Positions 37,311-50,736 of a stretch of DNA of 64,000 nt are shown piece by piece. The translations under genes and the position numbers were made by a program. Every line of letters starts with the position of its first letter. Within the stretch, counting starts at the first letter, position 1. The notes below the pieces were generated by a model. It had not been told where the DNA came from. It saw nothing but the letters and a program-made list of their open reading frames with translations, and ran no database searches. The stretch spans positions 11,697,774 to 11,761,773 of the forward strand of contig NC_064219.1 in the NCBI RefSeq assembly GCF_023101765.2. The letters run 5' to 3'. The DNA is from Spodoptera frugiperda (lineage: Eukaryota > Arthropoda > Insecta > Lepidoptera > Noctuidae).

Positions 37311-40300
37311 CACCGCACAGACACACGAGCAGAAGACACGTCGTCGTATACAGCTCGTTACACTACTGCAAGCAGGTTCGATATATTAGTTCAATACTGC
37401 AGCAGTGCAAGCATTCTCGCATGACGACCACTGTCCACCACTGGACAATGGTCGGATTCAAGCGAGCAGGTCACAGTACGAGACACTGCACTGTGTCTGT
37501 CTGTCAGTGGCTGGTCAGACGTCACGCATCCAAGCGGCAGCAAGCAGCGCGGACATTCCAGCTGTAGTTACAGTGGACAATAGTTCGAAGTGCACCTTCT
37601 GTAATATATCTTGTTGGTGGTGCGTCAATTTCGGTTGAGATGTACGTGGGAGTGACAGGGGTGCGGTGCGGCGGAGGGCGGGAGGGATTTGTCGAGGGTT
37701 GTCGAGACGCAGATAAGCAGAAAGCGGGCTGCGCGCGCGCCGAATACTGATCAGCGAGCGACTGACTGAGTGGCAGGCAGATACTAGCAACGGTACCTCA
37801 GTTACCTCGCCGGTAATTGGAGGACTGGGAGGTACAGACTCACTGCTACACCAGTACACCCTACTTGGAGGATACTAATTAGAATACAACCTCCATGGAC
37901 CCATCAAACAGCACGCGTTATACGTATTACAATATACGTAGTATACATTATGTACCAGACTATACAATATACATTCAGAATGTTGTTGTGTACCTACTTC
38001 GTGCTTAATTTTACCGTTACTGGATAATAAAATCGAGTTCATTAAACAAACCCGCTATAAATCTTATTTGTGTTAATTGCAATACACAGATATATCATAT
38101 TGGCAATGTCTGGTTAATTGCGCGCAGTTATCTACATCCGCGCATCTACCGTGCGCGCCGGCAGCGTGTGGCAGTGTGTGGCAGTGCGCGCTCTCACTGC
38201 CTCACTGTATCCGGGCCGCTACTGATACTGCTAATGATGCCACATTTCACGTGTGATCAACTTTACCTGGGCCGTTCCTGTACGTTTACACTCGCTTTTG
38301 ATGTTTAAACTCGCCCAAACTACAAGGTTTTAATAGCTGAGGGATTAGTACGAGTTTGTTTCGACGCTCTGATCGGTTGGTTCATTTGTGCCGGCCAATC
38401 ACAGCTTCAAACGCGTTCTCGTTTCGTTGTCGTTCAACGTAATGCAAACTATGGTTACTGTTATAATATCTGGAAGGTGCCATAATTGGTTCTGTTGGGG
38501 AGGGTGTTCTGCAGCAGTCAGGATATTTGAGGTTCCCGCCGTGATTTGTTGATGATGATACATTTCATTAACTTTTGTTCACGTCGGTCAGTGATTACAA
38601 AGCCAAGCAATAACACGCATGAATGATGTCCTCATGCAGCGTCGTGTGGTGCGCATGCGTAGCTCGCTTTAACATTAAATTGTCATCATTAACTTGTAAG
38701 TGGGTAAACGTCGCTGTGTTCGAGGAAATGTCGGACATTTGTAGCGTCAGCGCTTTTTGAACGTCTGACATTTGGAGACCCTTCGCAAGCTACTGCAACT
38801 TGTTATTAAGTGCAATTTACTCGAGTTCGTGTTCATAGAAGTGGAGGCGGCGGCGGCGGGGCTGGGCAATTACACGCTGACAATAACATCCTCGATACAA
38901 ACTGCACGTGTGATGCACCGACCACTACAGTGCAGGCTGTCGCCGCGTCTGCTGTACGGACGGAAGTACCGACCCACTGCCCACTGCCCACCGGTCACCG
39001 TCACCGGCCACCGGCCGGCCCGCGCTGTCCACACATCATTATTCTATTTACTTATCTGCTTTATTGGCGTTTCACTTTCAACCGCGCGTCTGTTAGCGAG
39101 TTACCAAACTTGCGCCGAATGTAGTTCAATCACCGGCCGGGCAGGTTCCATGGGAAGCGGGTGACCTCCCACGTCCATCACGCCGCCGCTAATTACTCCA
39201 GCCGCGGCCCTGACTTTTAGACCAGCACGAGAGCTCGGTGCCTAGACCGCGGGAACAATGCGCCTGCGCAGTGTGCTGGCTGACCTCTAGTGTTGTGTGC
39301 CCGCTCTGCATAATAACTGCGGACACACTTTTAAAGTTTTTGTGAACTTCACAGCACGGGGCGAGTGAACCAGTCCCATGTACCTGCACGGTACTGTACT
39401 CGCGTGTGTCTGGTCGCGGGCTGCGCGTGCTGACACAACCACTCGTGTGCAGCTGACGGGAGCTGTTCTATTTTCTGCAAAGTACAGAGCCTGGCTCTGG
39501 TGTGGTGCTGCCGACGGTGACGCTGGGACTCAATTACTATTTCATTTAAGAAATTAAATACACCTATATGTACCTAGAAAATAAAGTATAGCCAAATTAA
39601 TGGAAGCAGTTTCATTTAGTCTAGAAATAACAATAATGGTGCTGCACGGGATATCTCATAACAAGTAGGTACTTAGTGGAGCTTTGTCCGGCAGTCGTCG
39701 GCCCGTGGTTCCCACACAGCGCGCTAATGGCCGGCCGCTCTAAACGAGACTAATTCGCGGCCACTCGTTACCATTTTATTATGTTTTTAATTCAGCACAC
39801 AGCCGACAGCCGACACAGGCACGCACCAGTATGTCCACTCCCCGCCACCATCAAATATCACGCGAGGCACTACATGAAGGAGATTGTTATCCGAATACTG
39901 TAGCAACATGTTCAAATAGTCCCAATGTGGAGTATCTTAAACCATGCTTGTATGAAATACTCTAATTTCATTAGAGAATAGTAGCACCCAAAGTTTGCAA
40001 GGATCGTAGTAATATCACTTGTGTAATTTTCTCTCCACCATGCAAGAACAACGTGAGCTTATGTTAACTCCTGCTGGAAATGAACCTTCTGCGTGCGCGT
40101 GCGATGCTCGCGATCAACATGTTCGCTGACACATACTATTCAATTTGACACATTGAGTGTCGCGGGACGAGTGACCCGAATTACTTGCCGCGACTATTCA
40201 CTGCTCGTTCCCATACATCCAGTGACACCGCGGGTCCACTGCCCGCTAATGTGATGGATTCTCGGCCATGCAAAAATATTCTTATTTATACTTGTTCAAG

Positions 40301-42794
40301 TTTTTGGAAATTGTCGGTAGGACATTGTGAGCCGTGTGTGGCAACAGAACATTACACTGACTGACTCGTGTAGTGTTGTGCGTGACACAGACTGACAATG
40401 TAACGCTGACGGACAATATTCATCATTGTTATAGTTACACTATAATTGAGTTAGAAAGTAGGCAGTGCGCAGGCAGCAGTGAGATACGATGCCCGATCTA
40501 GTTATTAACCGGATTGCGGGGCACGAGATGTACACGCGGCGCGACCGGGCCGGGCCGGCGCTGGGTTCCGCTAGTTTAAATATGCGTATTTCATTTATCT
40601 TGACTTTGCTAAATAAGTTAATTAAAAGTTGTTCTCTGTTGAAGTCGTTTGTTATTTATTATTTTGTCTGTCCACATTACATGTTTGTCACGCCCAGAGG
40701 GTAGATGCCGACGTTGCTTGTGGCTGTCTGTGAGATTGGGGAGCACCCTCAGACCAGACTCAGCACAGCAGGCAGTACTCCACCTGTCCGGAGGATCTCT
40801 AACAAAGTGGCGCAGCGTGCATGGAGCCCGATTAAACACAACTATAGTGGTTTCGTGACCGCCGCCCCCCTCCCCCCTCCTCGGCAGTAACTTGCAGATT
40901 ATTGTTGAATTCGGCCGTCCCGGGGTCTGACGCAACGGTCAGCAATCATACGTCGTGTACGTCTGTGCTGTAGTCGCCTGTGTCGTGTCTCACTACAACA
41001 GGGCGAGTACCGCCGCCGTCGGCCGCGGGGTGCGTTTGTTGGCATTAGACTAACGATGCTCTACCGAAACGGTAACTTACATTAGCGGCTAAATGAATGC
41101 ATTAGAGTAACGTCCCCTGTTGGAGCGTCACCCGAGCGACAGCGGCCGCCATTAAAAATAGTGCGGTGGCGGCTTCCCACACAAATCGCGCGCGACGTAT
41201 CTCGCCGCTAACATTTCACGAGTGTCGCGGCTAAGGCGCGCATTAAGCGCGGCCGCGCGGCCATCTGTCTCGCGCGGCTAGCGGTCGCGTCGCGCCGCGT
41301 CCCCTACTTGGCGCAGTTAGTTACTGCCGCCTATCGATCGCAGTAAATCCTGCTAACGGTCGCCTACGCAATCACTTGTCGTAGCGTGAATTGTCTGCTT
41401 TATTGTAACTGCAGTTCACATATTTGCGGTCGATTGCGATTTTATATCGTGCGAGATACGCAGTGATGTGCCTCCGGGCCCGGCCCTACACATACCACAT
41501 CAACCGATGACTGACTGACGCACACAAGTGCCATGGCTCCCTCAGATCGCTTGTACTTCTATAACGGGTGCTACATATCTCGGAGTGAGGTTGTTACATT
41601 TTGCAGTTTTCACGTCAGATCTTATTTTATTTCTCTGCGGGTCAGGTAGCGGCATTTAGCGACCACAAAATTATGAGGTACATACGTGTCACAACACCGG
41701 TGTTAATGTAGATCAAGCTAAAATAAAACATAAATGAGTGGTTTCCACGTCACTTCAGAAGCACTAGTTTAGAAGCAATCGGTATGTTTTGGTTCATAAG
41801 TTACAGCGCGCAGTCGTGTCGCTCCCGGCGGCAGCCGTGGCGCAATGTTACAGTAACAAGCAACGTTACACTTCCCCAGTTATGGTTAACAAACAAGGGT
41901 ACCAGCAGACTTGTCGCCAATAAATCTAAGTAAGCGGTTCACGCAGTTTAGGCAATGTAATGAGACGTCGGCGCCGCGCGAACAAGCGGCCGCCTGTCCC
42001 CGCCCGTGATGTATGGCCGCGCGCAGCTACCGCAGTGTCTGGCTCACCGCGCGTACGTCACGGGCCTGGACCGGCCAGACACCGCGGACATCATTCAGCA
42101 GTGCGCTACAAACGCGGCCGCAATGGGCTCAGCATTGCTGTCAGTTAGCTGTAGGTCCAGGCCGGTTGGTATTCCACACAGGGCGCATTACACTTGCTAA
42201 CACCGCAGTGGGACACTCGCCTAGATCTGCACGATATCAGTGTCGCGAGTGTGTAGCGTCCGACGCGCGATACCATCGCCGCAAGCAGCACATTTGGAAG
42301 TGAAAACAGTGAGCCATTACTTGTAATGTTATTTACTAAGATCTGATTGGGCGAGCCGTAACGTTGTATCGTGCAGCATGCGTTAGATGCTCCGATAGGT
42401 CGCCGCCGTGTCGTGTAATGGTGCGGCGACTGCGACATGCTCCGCCATTTGTTACGAGCTGTGAGTGATCTGGACCGCAGCCCGGCAGTGCCAGGTTTAT
42501 GTGCTGCGAGAGCCACACGTCCACGTACCTGCGTAACAAACTGTGTGACAGGGTGATGAAGGGACCTGGAGAGTGTTAGTTACTTGCAGTCGCCACGTAT
42601 AGTGTCCCGCAGTTGTCGTGCAAATGGCCGGGCGCGGGTGTTATTGTTTAACTCTACTATACAGCTGCTAGATTCAGAGTTTGCTGGAACTCAGCGCGCC
42701 GCCATTGTGCCTGTATTGTTCTCAGGCAACACTCGACTGACATTTGCATCAGGTTTACGAGTTGCGGACGTGGCGTCACTACAATGTCGGGGCT
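37311..42794. other. Non-coding stretch, no gene seen
   Basis: Contains an NRF1-like match GCGCATGCGT at 38651 and an exact CT-centred site at 39260, a GC-centred word at 37731, and a very CpG-rich part from 41.1 kb (separate entry). Frames of 100-130 codons near 38.8 and 42.1 kb lack any domain and overlap each other in several frames. Confidence 0.5.
39260..39269. promoter_or_regulatory. NRF1-like site, CT centre
   Basis: The sequence ATGCGCCTGCGCAGT is a full TGCGC-CT-GCGCA form in a GC-rich block (39.12-39.28 kb). Confidence 0.4.
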
Positions 42795-43591
42795 GCGCAT
42801 GCGCAATAACTATTCATAATTATACAAATACGAACCAGAAACGTCCGCGGTGCTAACTCACCACACTCGAGCTGTAGTTCCGCGACTGTAGTAGTCTAAC
42901 TGTACACAATTGTAACGCACGAGCTTTTCTTCATTTACACTTTTCTAGATATCTACAGAGTAAAACTTCCTTTTTCCTTTATTATGCTAAGCGTGGGTCC
43001 ACTAGCAGTCTGGCAGTTTATGCTAATCCGTCCCACAACAGAGAGGCTCCGAGCGCTAGCACTGAGCGGGCTGCTGGCATTGGCTGCTTATAATCCTGAT
43101 TCATGTCGTGGAAACATGTCTTTATCATAGAGATCAACACATTAGATAAGTGCGCGTTACACTCGCATAAATTAACAATAAATTGTAATTAGTCGTCGCC
43201 TCCTGGGCCGCGGCCACTGTGAGCGGCTCAGCCGGCGGCCGCCAGGCGGCGCTGTTGTGATGCTAATGTCAAGTAATGTGCAACCACTCCGCGTGCAGCT
43301 CGGCGGTGCTGGCGCTGTGGGATGTGCCTCACGGAGTATACCGTGTTGTGTGTGCTGCGTACTGCGAATATACAATGTGTCATCTCTTCTAAGTAACCAG
43401 TGATGCACGCTGCTCATCTACAAGCGCATAATAAGGTGTGATACAGCGCGCGGCGGCGGGCGGCGGTAATGTCGAGCGCGGGCTATCACTGTCGCGGCAC
43501 ATTAGTCGGGAGATTTACGTAAACGATGTAACTTAATGTAACTGTAAACGATGTGATTATGACGCGCCCGGCGCATGCGCAGCGCGGCCGC
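41142..43591. other. CpG-rich block with six GCGGCCGC sites
   Basis: GCGGCCGC occurs at 41142, 41249, 41986, 42114, 43235 and 43584, and only about four more times in the rest of the window (5554, 54577, 55436, 63702). The first, fifth and sixth are followed by C, with CAT after the first and sixth (GCCGCCAT), resembling the core of YY1/Pleiohomeotic sites. The block could be a CpG-island-like regulatory region; no exon is evident in it. Confidence 0.4.
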
Positions 43592-44325
43592 CATCACCAC
43601 TCGGATTCAATTAAGTAGTCGCAGTACTCGGGGCCGGTGGGGGCCAGCCGGGGCAGCCACTACTTGTAAAATGTTTACATGATGGCTGTCGAGTGTCACA
43701 TTGCACAACTGCCGGCGATGTTCATTAACTACGCCTCGTTGGAAGTCAAAACTCCATGTAATGAGTGGCTCTATGAATATTGGTGTGTCATTGGAACCAA
43801 CATTGGAACCAATATGGCCACTCGGTTCACACGCTGTGTTATACAACATGACATTGTATGCACTCACAGTGCAGATTGCTGACCATATTATATTGTTGAT
43901 ATAAACGATGGTCCAGGAGCTACGCCTACCGACGTAGGGTCGGCAGCGTATCGAGGATCAATTAAATGATGCTGCCCAACTTCATTGTGTGTGTAGGGCA
44001 CACTGGCGTGGTTAGCTATACTTCAGCCTGACATGTTGCGCCTGCGCTGCTTACTGTGCACTTACACTGCGATGCGTGTGCGTGGCGCTGTCCGAGTCCC
44101 GCTGCGCATGCGTCGCACTCGAGATTTACGTGCTAAGTGCACACGCAAGTACTCCGCGGGTGTCGCCGGGAGGCGCGCGCTACCCTCGATGTAAGCGGCG
44201 AGTATATTTACAACCATGTACTCAGTAGATGACTTCACCAGTCACACAAACGTGGCGTATCTACTGTACCTGCCGCTGGCTGGACAGAACATTACACCAT
44301 TACATAGTATCGGCAACGTGCTTCA

Positions 44326-44600
44326 GTAATAAACTCAAGCTCAAACTCAAAATATTTATTTGCATGTTAAGGTAGGTATTACAGGTCTTACCGACACAAT
44401 TTTAATATTTTGAACAGCTTAACGGCCTTTTTCAGGCGTTGCAAATTACATCATATTATTATCATTCCTTCACTGGTACCTATTTATACACCCGCACCTA
44501 ATGTTATAATGTATCACTACCTACTTGTACAGGTTTGTCTGTCCCCTACAAGTTGGTGATACGTCCCCGATAGATGGCGTTACGGTCGCGATAATACCGA
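44326..44600. mobile_element. Possible decayed mobile element fragment
   Basis: The segment starts with AAACTCAAGCTCAAACTCAA then AATATTTATTTGCATG, a phrase resembling one I have seen at ends of lepidopteran LINE copies. It is AT-rich, unlike its CpG-rich neighbours. At 44573-44583 it carries GATAGATGGCG, which also occurs inside the Helitron at 20453. Ends and family are unknown. Confidence 0.3.
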
Positions 44601-45295
44601 CACAATATCTTGTCCAGTTGTATAAAAAGTAACGGCTAATGGAATACAACCGCAGACCAATCTGTCACTGTTGGTTAGTGTTATTGATTCAGTCCTTATA
44701 AGTACGTCTTAGACAGAATTGAGACTAAAAGAACCGATTCCAATAATTAAACAGACATTTAATTTTTGCTAATCTTTTAATCTGTCTGAGCTCTGAGCTG
44801 CAGCTGTGTACTGTGCACTGTGCAGTGTGCAGTGTGCACTGAGTGTAAGTATATTGAATGCGGTGCTAATTACTGCAGCGGTTGGAGCGGCCAGCATGCT
44901 GCGCGGGCGCAGTGTGTCGCGCAGTGATTGATGCACGGGTGCGCGCGCGCATGTCGCTGTCAATTACCTGCGCGCGCATCCATCACCGCGCGCGACCACC
45001 CTCCTCGACAACTGTTGCCAGCACTGCCGTGTGTGTCTCCAGTGCGCCGGCGCCGTAATTATATCTACCTATTGAATTATTGTTCAGCATTTATAACAAT
45101 GTAACATTACAGTTTTCGTGGAAAGACAGCAGTGCGCATGCCCATACTCGACTCGGGCTGTTGGAGGCGGCCCGTAGCATACGAGTTACAGCTCGTACCT
45201 TCATTATAGAATTGATATCGTTACAGACATAACGTTTGTCGTGGAATGTGATGTCATGACATATTCATTAAGTTGCTCCGCGGATCCAGCCCATC

Positions 45296-45337
45296 AATCC
45301 GGTGAAATCCGGCCGGATTGAAAATGATACCGGATTG
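45296..45337. promoter_or_regulatory. Symmetric array of CCGGATT words
   Basis: A perfect 14-base palindrome AATCCGGCCGGATT (45306-45319) is flanked by CAATCCGG (45296-45303, last base taken from the next unit) and CCGGATTG (45330-45337), giving four half sites in 42 bases with overall dyad symmetry. CCGGAT resembles an ETS core. Function is not known. Confidence 0.45.
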
Positions 45338-46848
45338 CAATCCCTAGTGCGCACCGTGTGACACAGATTGCAGATTCAAATATATTCAGGTAACGGAATG
45401 TGTCTCGTCACTAGTCGGGCGGACGAATGTTTTCCCTATTTCACAACATCAACTGCTTGTCATGCACTTCAGAGCAGCGTTAGTGAGGCGGGCTGCGCAG
45501 GCGCACGTTCACGTTCATTTGTGAAAAGCAAAAACGTGTCACGCGGCTCAGAAAGTTGCAAGTGTCGGAACATAAGATATTCCACGCTGTGTGCGCGTAA
45601 CGAGCTGCCAATGAGCATAGCTTGCAGCGCCGCCCCGCACCGCCCCGCACCGCTCCGTGTCGCGCCGCGCCGCGCCGCCATTCATTACCGCAGACATGTG
45701 TCCTGCGGGAGGAGGTTGTCCACGCACAGATATATACTACTGCAATTATCTTACAAACTTTGGATCGAAGGAAGTAGACACAGTGACTAACTTGTATTCT
45801 TTCTGCGTTAATTATTGTAGCAAATTAAAGCACACTGTTATCTCTGGCTACCCACAGCTGCACATCGCTCTCCAGCCAGTAGTGCACGTCCACCTCCAGC
45901 CACTCGAGTCACTCACACCAGGCACTGTGGAGTGGCATCAGCAGCACTGTCGTGTCACGCGGAGCTTTCTCCCAACATACGAGGATCCGCCCACGCCACG
46001 ATAGATAATACCAAGTAACTGTAGATAGGACCCATTAAACTAAAAAAAACTAAATTTATTAATTCGTGTATGTTTGTAACTCCACCGCCGAGCAACATTC
46101 AAATAACAGGCAACTAATTGCAATCTAGATGTTCAGTTAATAATATTATGACTTACGATGTCATAAACCGTCCACGTATTTAATAGGATTGTGCGCACAC
46201 GTAACGACAAGTGTCGCGTGCATGTGTGTGTGTCGGGCCGGCCCGTGGTGTGTGTGTGTGTAGCAGTAACTAGTTCATTTGTCCAAACGTTGTGTTCACA
46301 ACTCTATCAGATGCTGTCATTACTAGTATTGTATTAGCGAGCGCTGTCGAGTGGCCGGTGAGGGGCCGCAGTGACATGCAAACATTGCCAAACATTACAA
46401 GTGGCTGGCGGTCGATGGGCCAATTACTCCGCCGCCCGAGTGGTGTGGTGTGACTGTGTGACTGTGTGACACACGCTCGATGGTCCGTGTGACAAGCTGT
46501 GTGGATGCCGGCGCGATGAGGTCACGGCTCGCGTCTCGTCACAATTAACCAATTAACATCAATTAAACATGCGTCCATCGCCCCGCGGCTGCCGAGCCAA
46601 CCGCCGCGCACTCACCGCGCAGGCGCGCACTAATCCACCGCGCACTAACCTCTATGCTACATCATATAAAGCTGCTTCTAATCGGAATAATACCGTTTGC
46701 GGTTCACATGTGCCGTATGTCAATGAGCGAGAGTTCAATATCGCTTAGCAAGTCCCATAACTGATATTGTTCTGTGAAGCACGTAATGGAGGAATTAAAT
46801 CGGAATAGAAGCGTTAAATGAGATGAGTTTGGGAGGCGGCGCAGGCGC

Positions 46849-47142
46849 AGCTTTTTGTCCCCCGAGGCAGCGCAGCGCTAGTGACGAGCTGCGACTACAC
46901 TAATAAGTAACTCGTTGTCAATAGATGTAATGTGACGATAATATGTTCTCGCCGACAGAATTAATTACAATTGTATAATGTTTGCGTGACGCGCGGCGAC
47001 ATAACTCGCCGGAGAAATCAATTATCAAACTAAGGGTTTACCTGCTTTTGTACTTTTGTAAAATTTTATTTGAACTCCATATATTACTTCAATAACTTGT
47101 TATGTTATCAACACATAGCACGTAGTTTAAATTAAGACAACA
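46849..47142. other. Short non-coding gap
   Basis: Mixed sequence, AT-rich at the right. No feature seen. Confidence 0.5.
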
Positions 47143-48021
47143 CATTGTTGAAGTATGTAGTAGTTAGTGTCTGTCTGCTGGCAGTGTACAGAACTTGGTC
47201 GCGGTCGCGGCACATCCCTAGCCCGGTAGCGGCAAGTCATGCGCGGTAATGGCGGTCCCAAATTAATCGCTGGCAACCTGCGCGCGCGCACACCTCTCCT
47301 ATCCAGACAACACCAAGCATGCATACGCAGAAGGTTCACATCTCACCTCAACTTCCCCACTGCTCACCACCACACACACAAATATATGTATATCCATACA
47401 ATTAGTTACATACACATAAAACTATACTGACCTGTGAGTGACACTACGGTTAGTGCTGCGCTACAATTATTTTTTATTTATGTAATAAATTATTGACGAC
47501 GTGTGGAGTGCGCCTTCTGCAGCGTGTCTGTGCGCGGGAGCGGCCGGTACCTGCGGCTACCGTGATTACGGAGATTACGGGCAATTATAGCAAACTGCTG
47601 CGCTGTGAAGTTTTTTATCAAACATTGTTGAATAAATTAATTTTAAGCATTCATTGATTATATTATTATGAGAGTCACGGTTCTCATGTGCCTGTCCGAC
47701 GGAATAAAGGATTGCAGTAATTCAATTACGGACGATATCTGAAGCTAATTTCGGGGCTCCGCGGTCCGCGCTACCTCATCAATGTGGCATCGAGAGTATC
47801 GTGACGTGGGACCTGGCGCTACTCCAGTGTCGCTTCGATTCTGTTCAACATTGCGACAAGGGTCATTTGTTTGGAGCTGCGCCTGCGACCGACTGACAAG
47901 GTATTATTTGCAGACATCCATCGCGGCGTGGGACAAGTGCCGGGTGATGCTGGCACCTCGCTCCACTCAAAGAGAATGTCTCCGACACTGCAGTCCGTCT
48001 CACATACAACACGGGAGGGTT

Positions 48022-50550
48022 GCGCAAGCGCATGTGGGCCGCGACCGGACAATGATTTGTGCAAATTACATGCTGGCAACACTGGCCGGGGTTGCCTTGT
48101 TTATGCTGTGTAGTAGAGTGTGTACAGCATGGGCTGCGCCGGCGCATTCTTGACAAATTGCTCGCGAGATCTATTTGTGGCCACGTGGAACTAATACACA
48201 GATCTCGGAATCTTATGATTACCAGAGTCCGAGTTTTGGGAAACCGACGTCCATACTTGTTCGCTATAAATCAGTGACGGTTTCAGTTTGCCGTCTATTT
48301 AACATGGTTGTATCCCTCACTATTGTTCTCACACCGCGACAATGCAAACTGTCAATGGATTCGTAAATTACGTACATTGTCGCGAGCGACGCACTATTGT
48401 ACACACACTGCTCCGCTTGTATGCGTACGGAGGTAATCTTTTGAAATATTTCGGATTAGTCCAGAGAGTAGAGATTAGTTAGCAGCGAATAGTTCAAAGC
48501 CCCCCCTAATGGAGACAACACCGGCGTGTGTCGCGTCACGCGAGCGATAATCCCGTCACACGTCACGCGTCGCGCGGCGCAATCGTCTTATTAATTCTTT
48601 GACAAATAGACGCGTCACGCGTCACAACTGACGGCACTACACACACTACCCACACTACCCACACTACCCACACTACCCACAGTACTCGCAGGAAGAAAGG
48701 AGTGCTAGTGTTCTACGGGGAAATATAGTGGAGGTCGCCAATACGAATGGTAACTGCTGGGGAATTGTGAGGACAATGTGAGTAAAGTAGTATACAATGT
48801 TGATACGGTCGCTACAACTTCAAACTGAGTCATTTCAATGACACAACTGCGTGAAGTAACTCATTGCTTGGAGTAATGGCACTCTAATTCATTGTCTCCT
48901 TATGTCGCAGTACAGGATTATCCTACTCGATCGTCCGGCCGTGGACACCCTGTGTGCGTGGGCGCAGCGTTGTGAACAACTTAGCGAGTGTCGCTGTATT
49001 TTACGGGCGATTATGATCACGTCGACTAATTCGAGCGCGGCCCGGGCACCGACACCGCACTCCTTGCACACTGCACACTCGTGTGGCACTGTGAGGGAAC
49101 ACAACGAGAGAGCTCTCTACCGGGCACCTCCAGGGTAGCGTACAGGCACCGTGCGCGTCTCTATGATATGTGTGCATACATGTCATGCTGCAGTAACGTG
49201 ACGCGACGTGCGCTCCGCACCGGAATGTTAATATTTCGTTTTACGACCACAACTACACATGATTCGTTTCTAATTCGAAATGGCTCCCGACTCATTAACT
49301 CAAGTGTAACGTCCACATAAAACGTAGCTGCGTGTAGTCCGGGCGCCGCGCGGGCGGTCGCGGCCGGAGGCTCTGCTCGTTTTTTCTGAACATTGTAATA
49401 TGAAAAAGGAACAAAGTACAGTGCGAACACTCGCTACAGTTTTATTATCTCATTAGCGAGCAGAATGTCTTCATAAAGTGTCGCCGGCCGCGGGACATCA
49501 TTCATTACGCGCGCTGATGGCTTTAATACACTCCTACACTCGCCCCACACCGCCTGCACACCTGCATCCCGCGAGTAGCCCCCGATACATTGACGCGCAC
49601 GAGTGCCTCACTACAGCGGTGTCCCCCGCACGGCGCGCAATGCACGTCGCGCGCCGCGTGCGCGGTGTGTCGCGCGCGTGCAGTGGTGCGCGCCGTGACG
49701 GGGTGCCTGCAGGCGTCACGCGCGCGGCCGGCCCATCCCCGGGGTGTGCCGCCGCGCATGCGCACACCCCGCCGGATAACATCTACCACCAGCTCCCCGC
49801 GGCACTACTCACTGACCGCAGGTATTACACGCCCACCGTACGAGCCGCGACAACTGTTTGTTTACCTCCCACTGATCATTACCATCGATTTGAATTAATG
49901 GCAGATTAAGCTCAAATCGATTATCGATAAGAAATTATCGACATACGCGTCGTTTTTATCCAGCCATAAAATAGGAATTTAAAGTATAAGCGCTGGGAAT
50001 TGATTAATTCTAAAAACCCGCCATTTGCTTCATTAATCGGAGCTGTAAATGTATCGCATTGTGATGTTGATTGCATTCCGCGGCAGACACTGCACGGCGC
50101 TCGGTCGCGGCGGAATAATAAAAGTTGTGTGCTGCGCATGCGCGGCCGGGATCCAACCACTCCATGTGAGATGTAATCTAATCAAATATTTGCGCGTTGC
50201 ATAACTGCGCCTGCGCACACCGCTCGGCGGACGAGATCATGATTCAAATAAATTGCTGAACCAAAAACAGTATAATTTGAGTGTTCCAAATAGCAGCGTG
50301 GCGAGGTTCACACGCTAGTGCTGCGCCCCGGGCGGCGGCGAGACATCGATCATATCGACACGCCTCGCCAATCGCTCCGCCGCACTATTGTGCAAGTGTC
50401 GCCGCTAATGTACTTATATACTTATATCGTACAAACGCCGCGCAGTCACTGCAAGCAGTTCCATGACCAGCTCGCGTCCACACTGGATGGTGGCAGCACT
50501 CGTTATATTACATTATGTATCTGTGTGTGTGTGTACACCGGCGCGGGCGC
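48022..50550. promoter_or_regulatory. Cluster of NRF1-like sites
   Basis: Exact sites lie at 49754 (AT), 50134 (AT) and 50207 (CT). 48022 has an AA centre and fits RCGCANGCGY. 48136 (CG) and 50541 (GG) are related words. A GC centre lies before the cluster at 47280. Confidence 0.45.
48643..48678. repeat. 9-bp minisatellite ACACTACCC x4
   Basis: Four exact copies end to end, preceded by a partial copy. Confidence 0.9.
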
Positions 50551-50736
50551 AGCGCACGGCAGCGGGTTTGATTACTGTACCGGTTTGTCAATTTGGTGGA
50601 ATACTCGTACTGACTCGTGTATTCACAAACATTGTGTGCGGACATATGTAGTACTCACCCGGGAATGGAACCTCCCACACTACGTTCTCCGCTCGCTACG
50701 CATAGGCCGCAGTAGCCGGTGACATGTTTATCGCGA

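Larger units (their letters stand above)
42795..46848. promoter_or_regulatory. Cluster of NRF1-like sites
   Basis: Exact sites lie at 42795 (AT), 43571 (AT), 44038 (CT), 45495 (AG), 46617 (AG) and 46839 (AG). GCGCATGCGT at 44104 also fits the consensus. Related words with other centres occur at 44901 (GG), 44941 (GC) and 45044 (CG). Confidence 0.5.

Noticed and set aside
37916..37985. Possible microRNA hairpin in a TATACGTA/TACGTATA-rich stretch resembling the Hox iab-4 locus
   Set aside because: The arms do not pair well over 20 bases and the mature iab-4 sequence as I know it is not present.
49478..49909. 143-codon frame with several overlapping frames on both strands
   Set aside because: CpG-rich DNA with few stops; all phases are open and none shows a domain.
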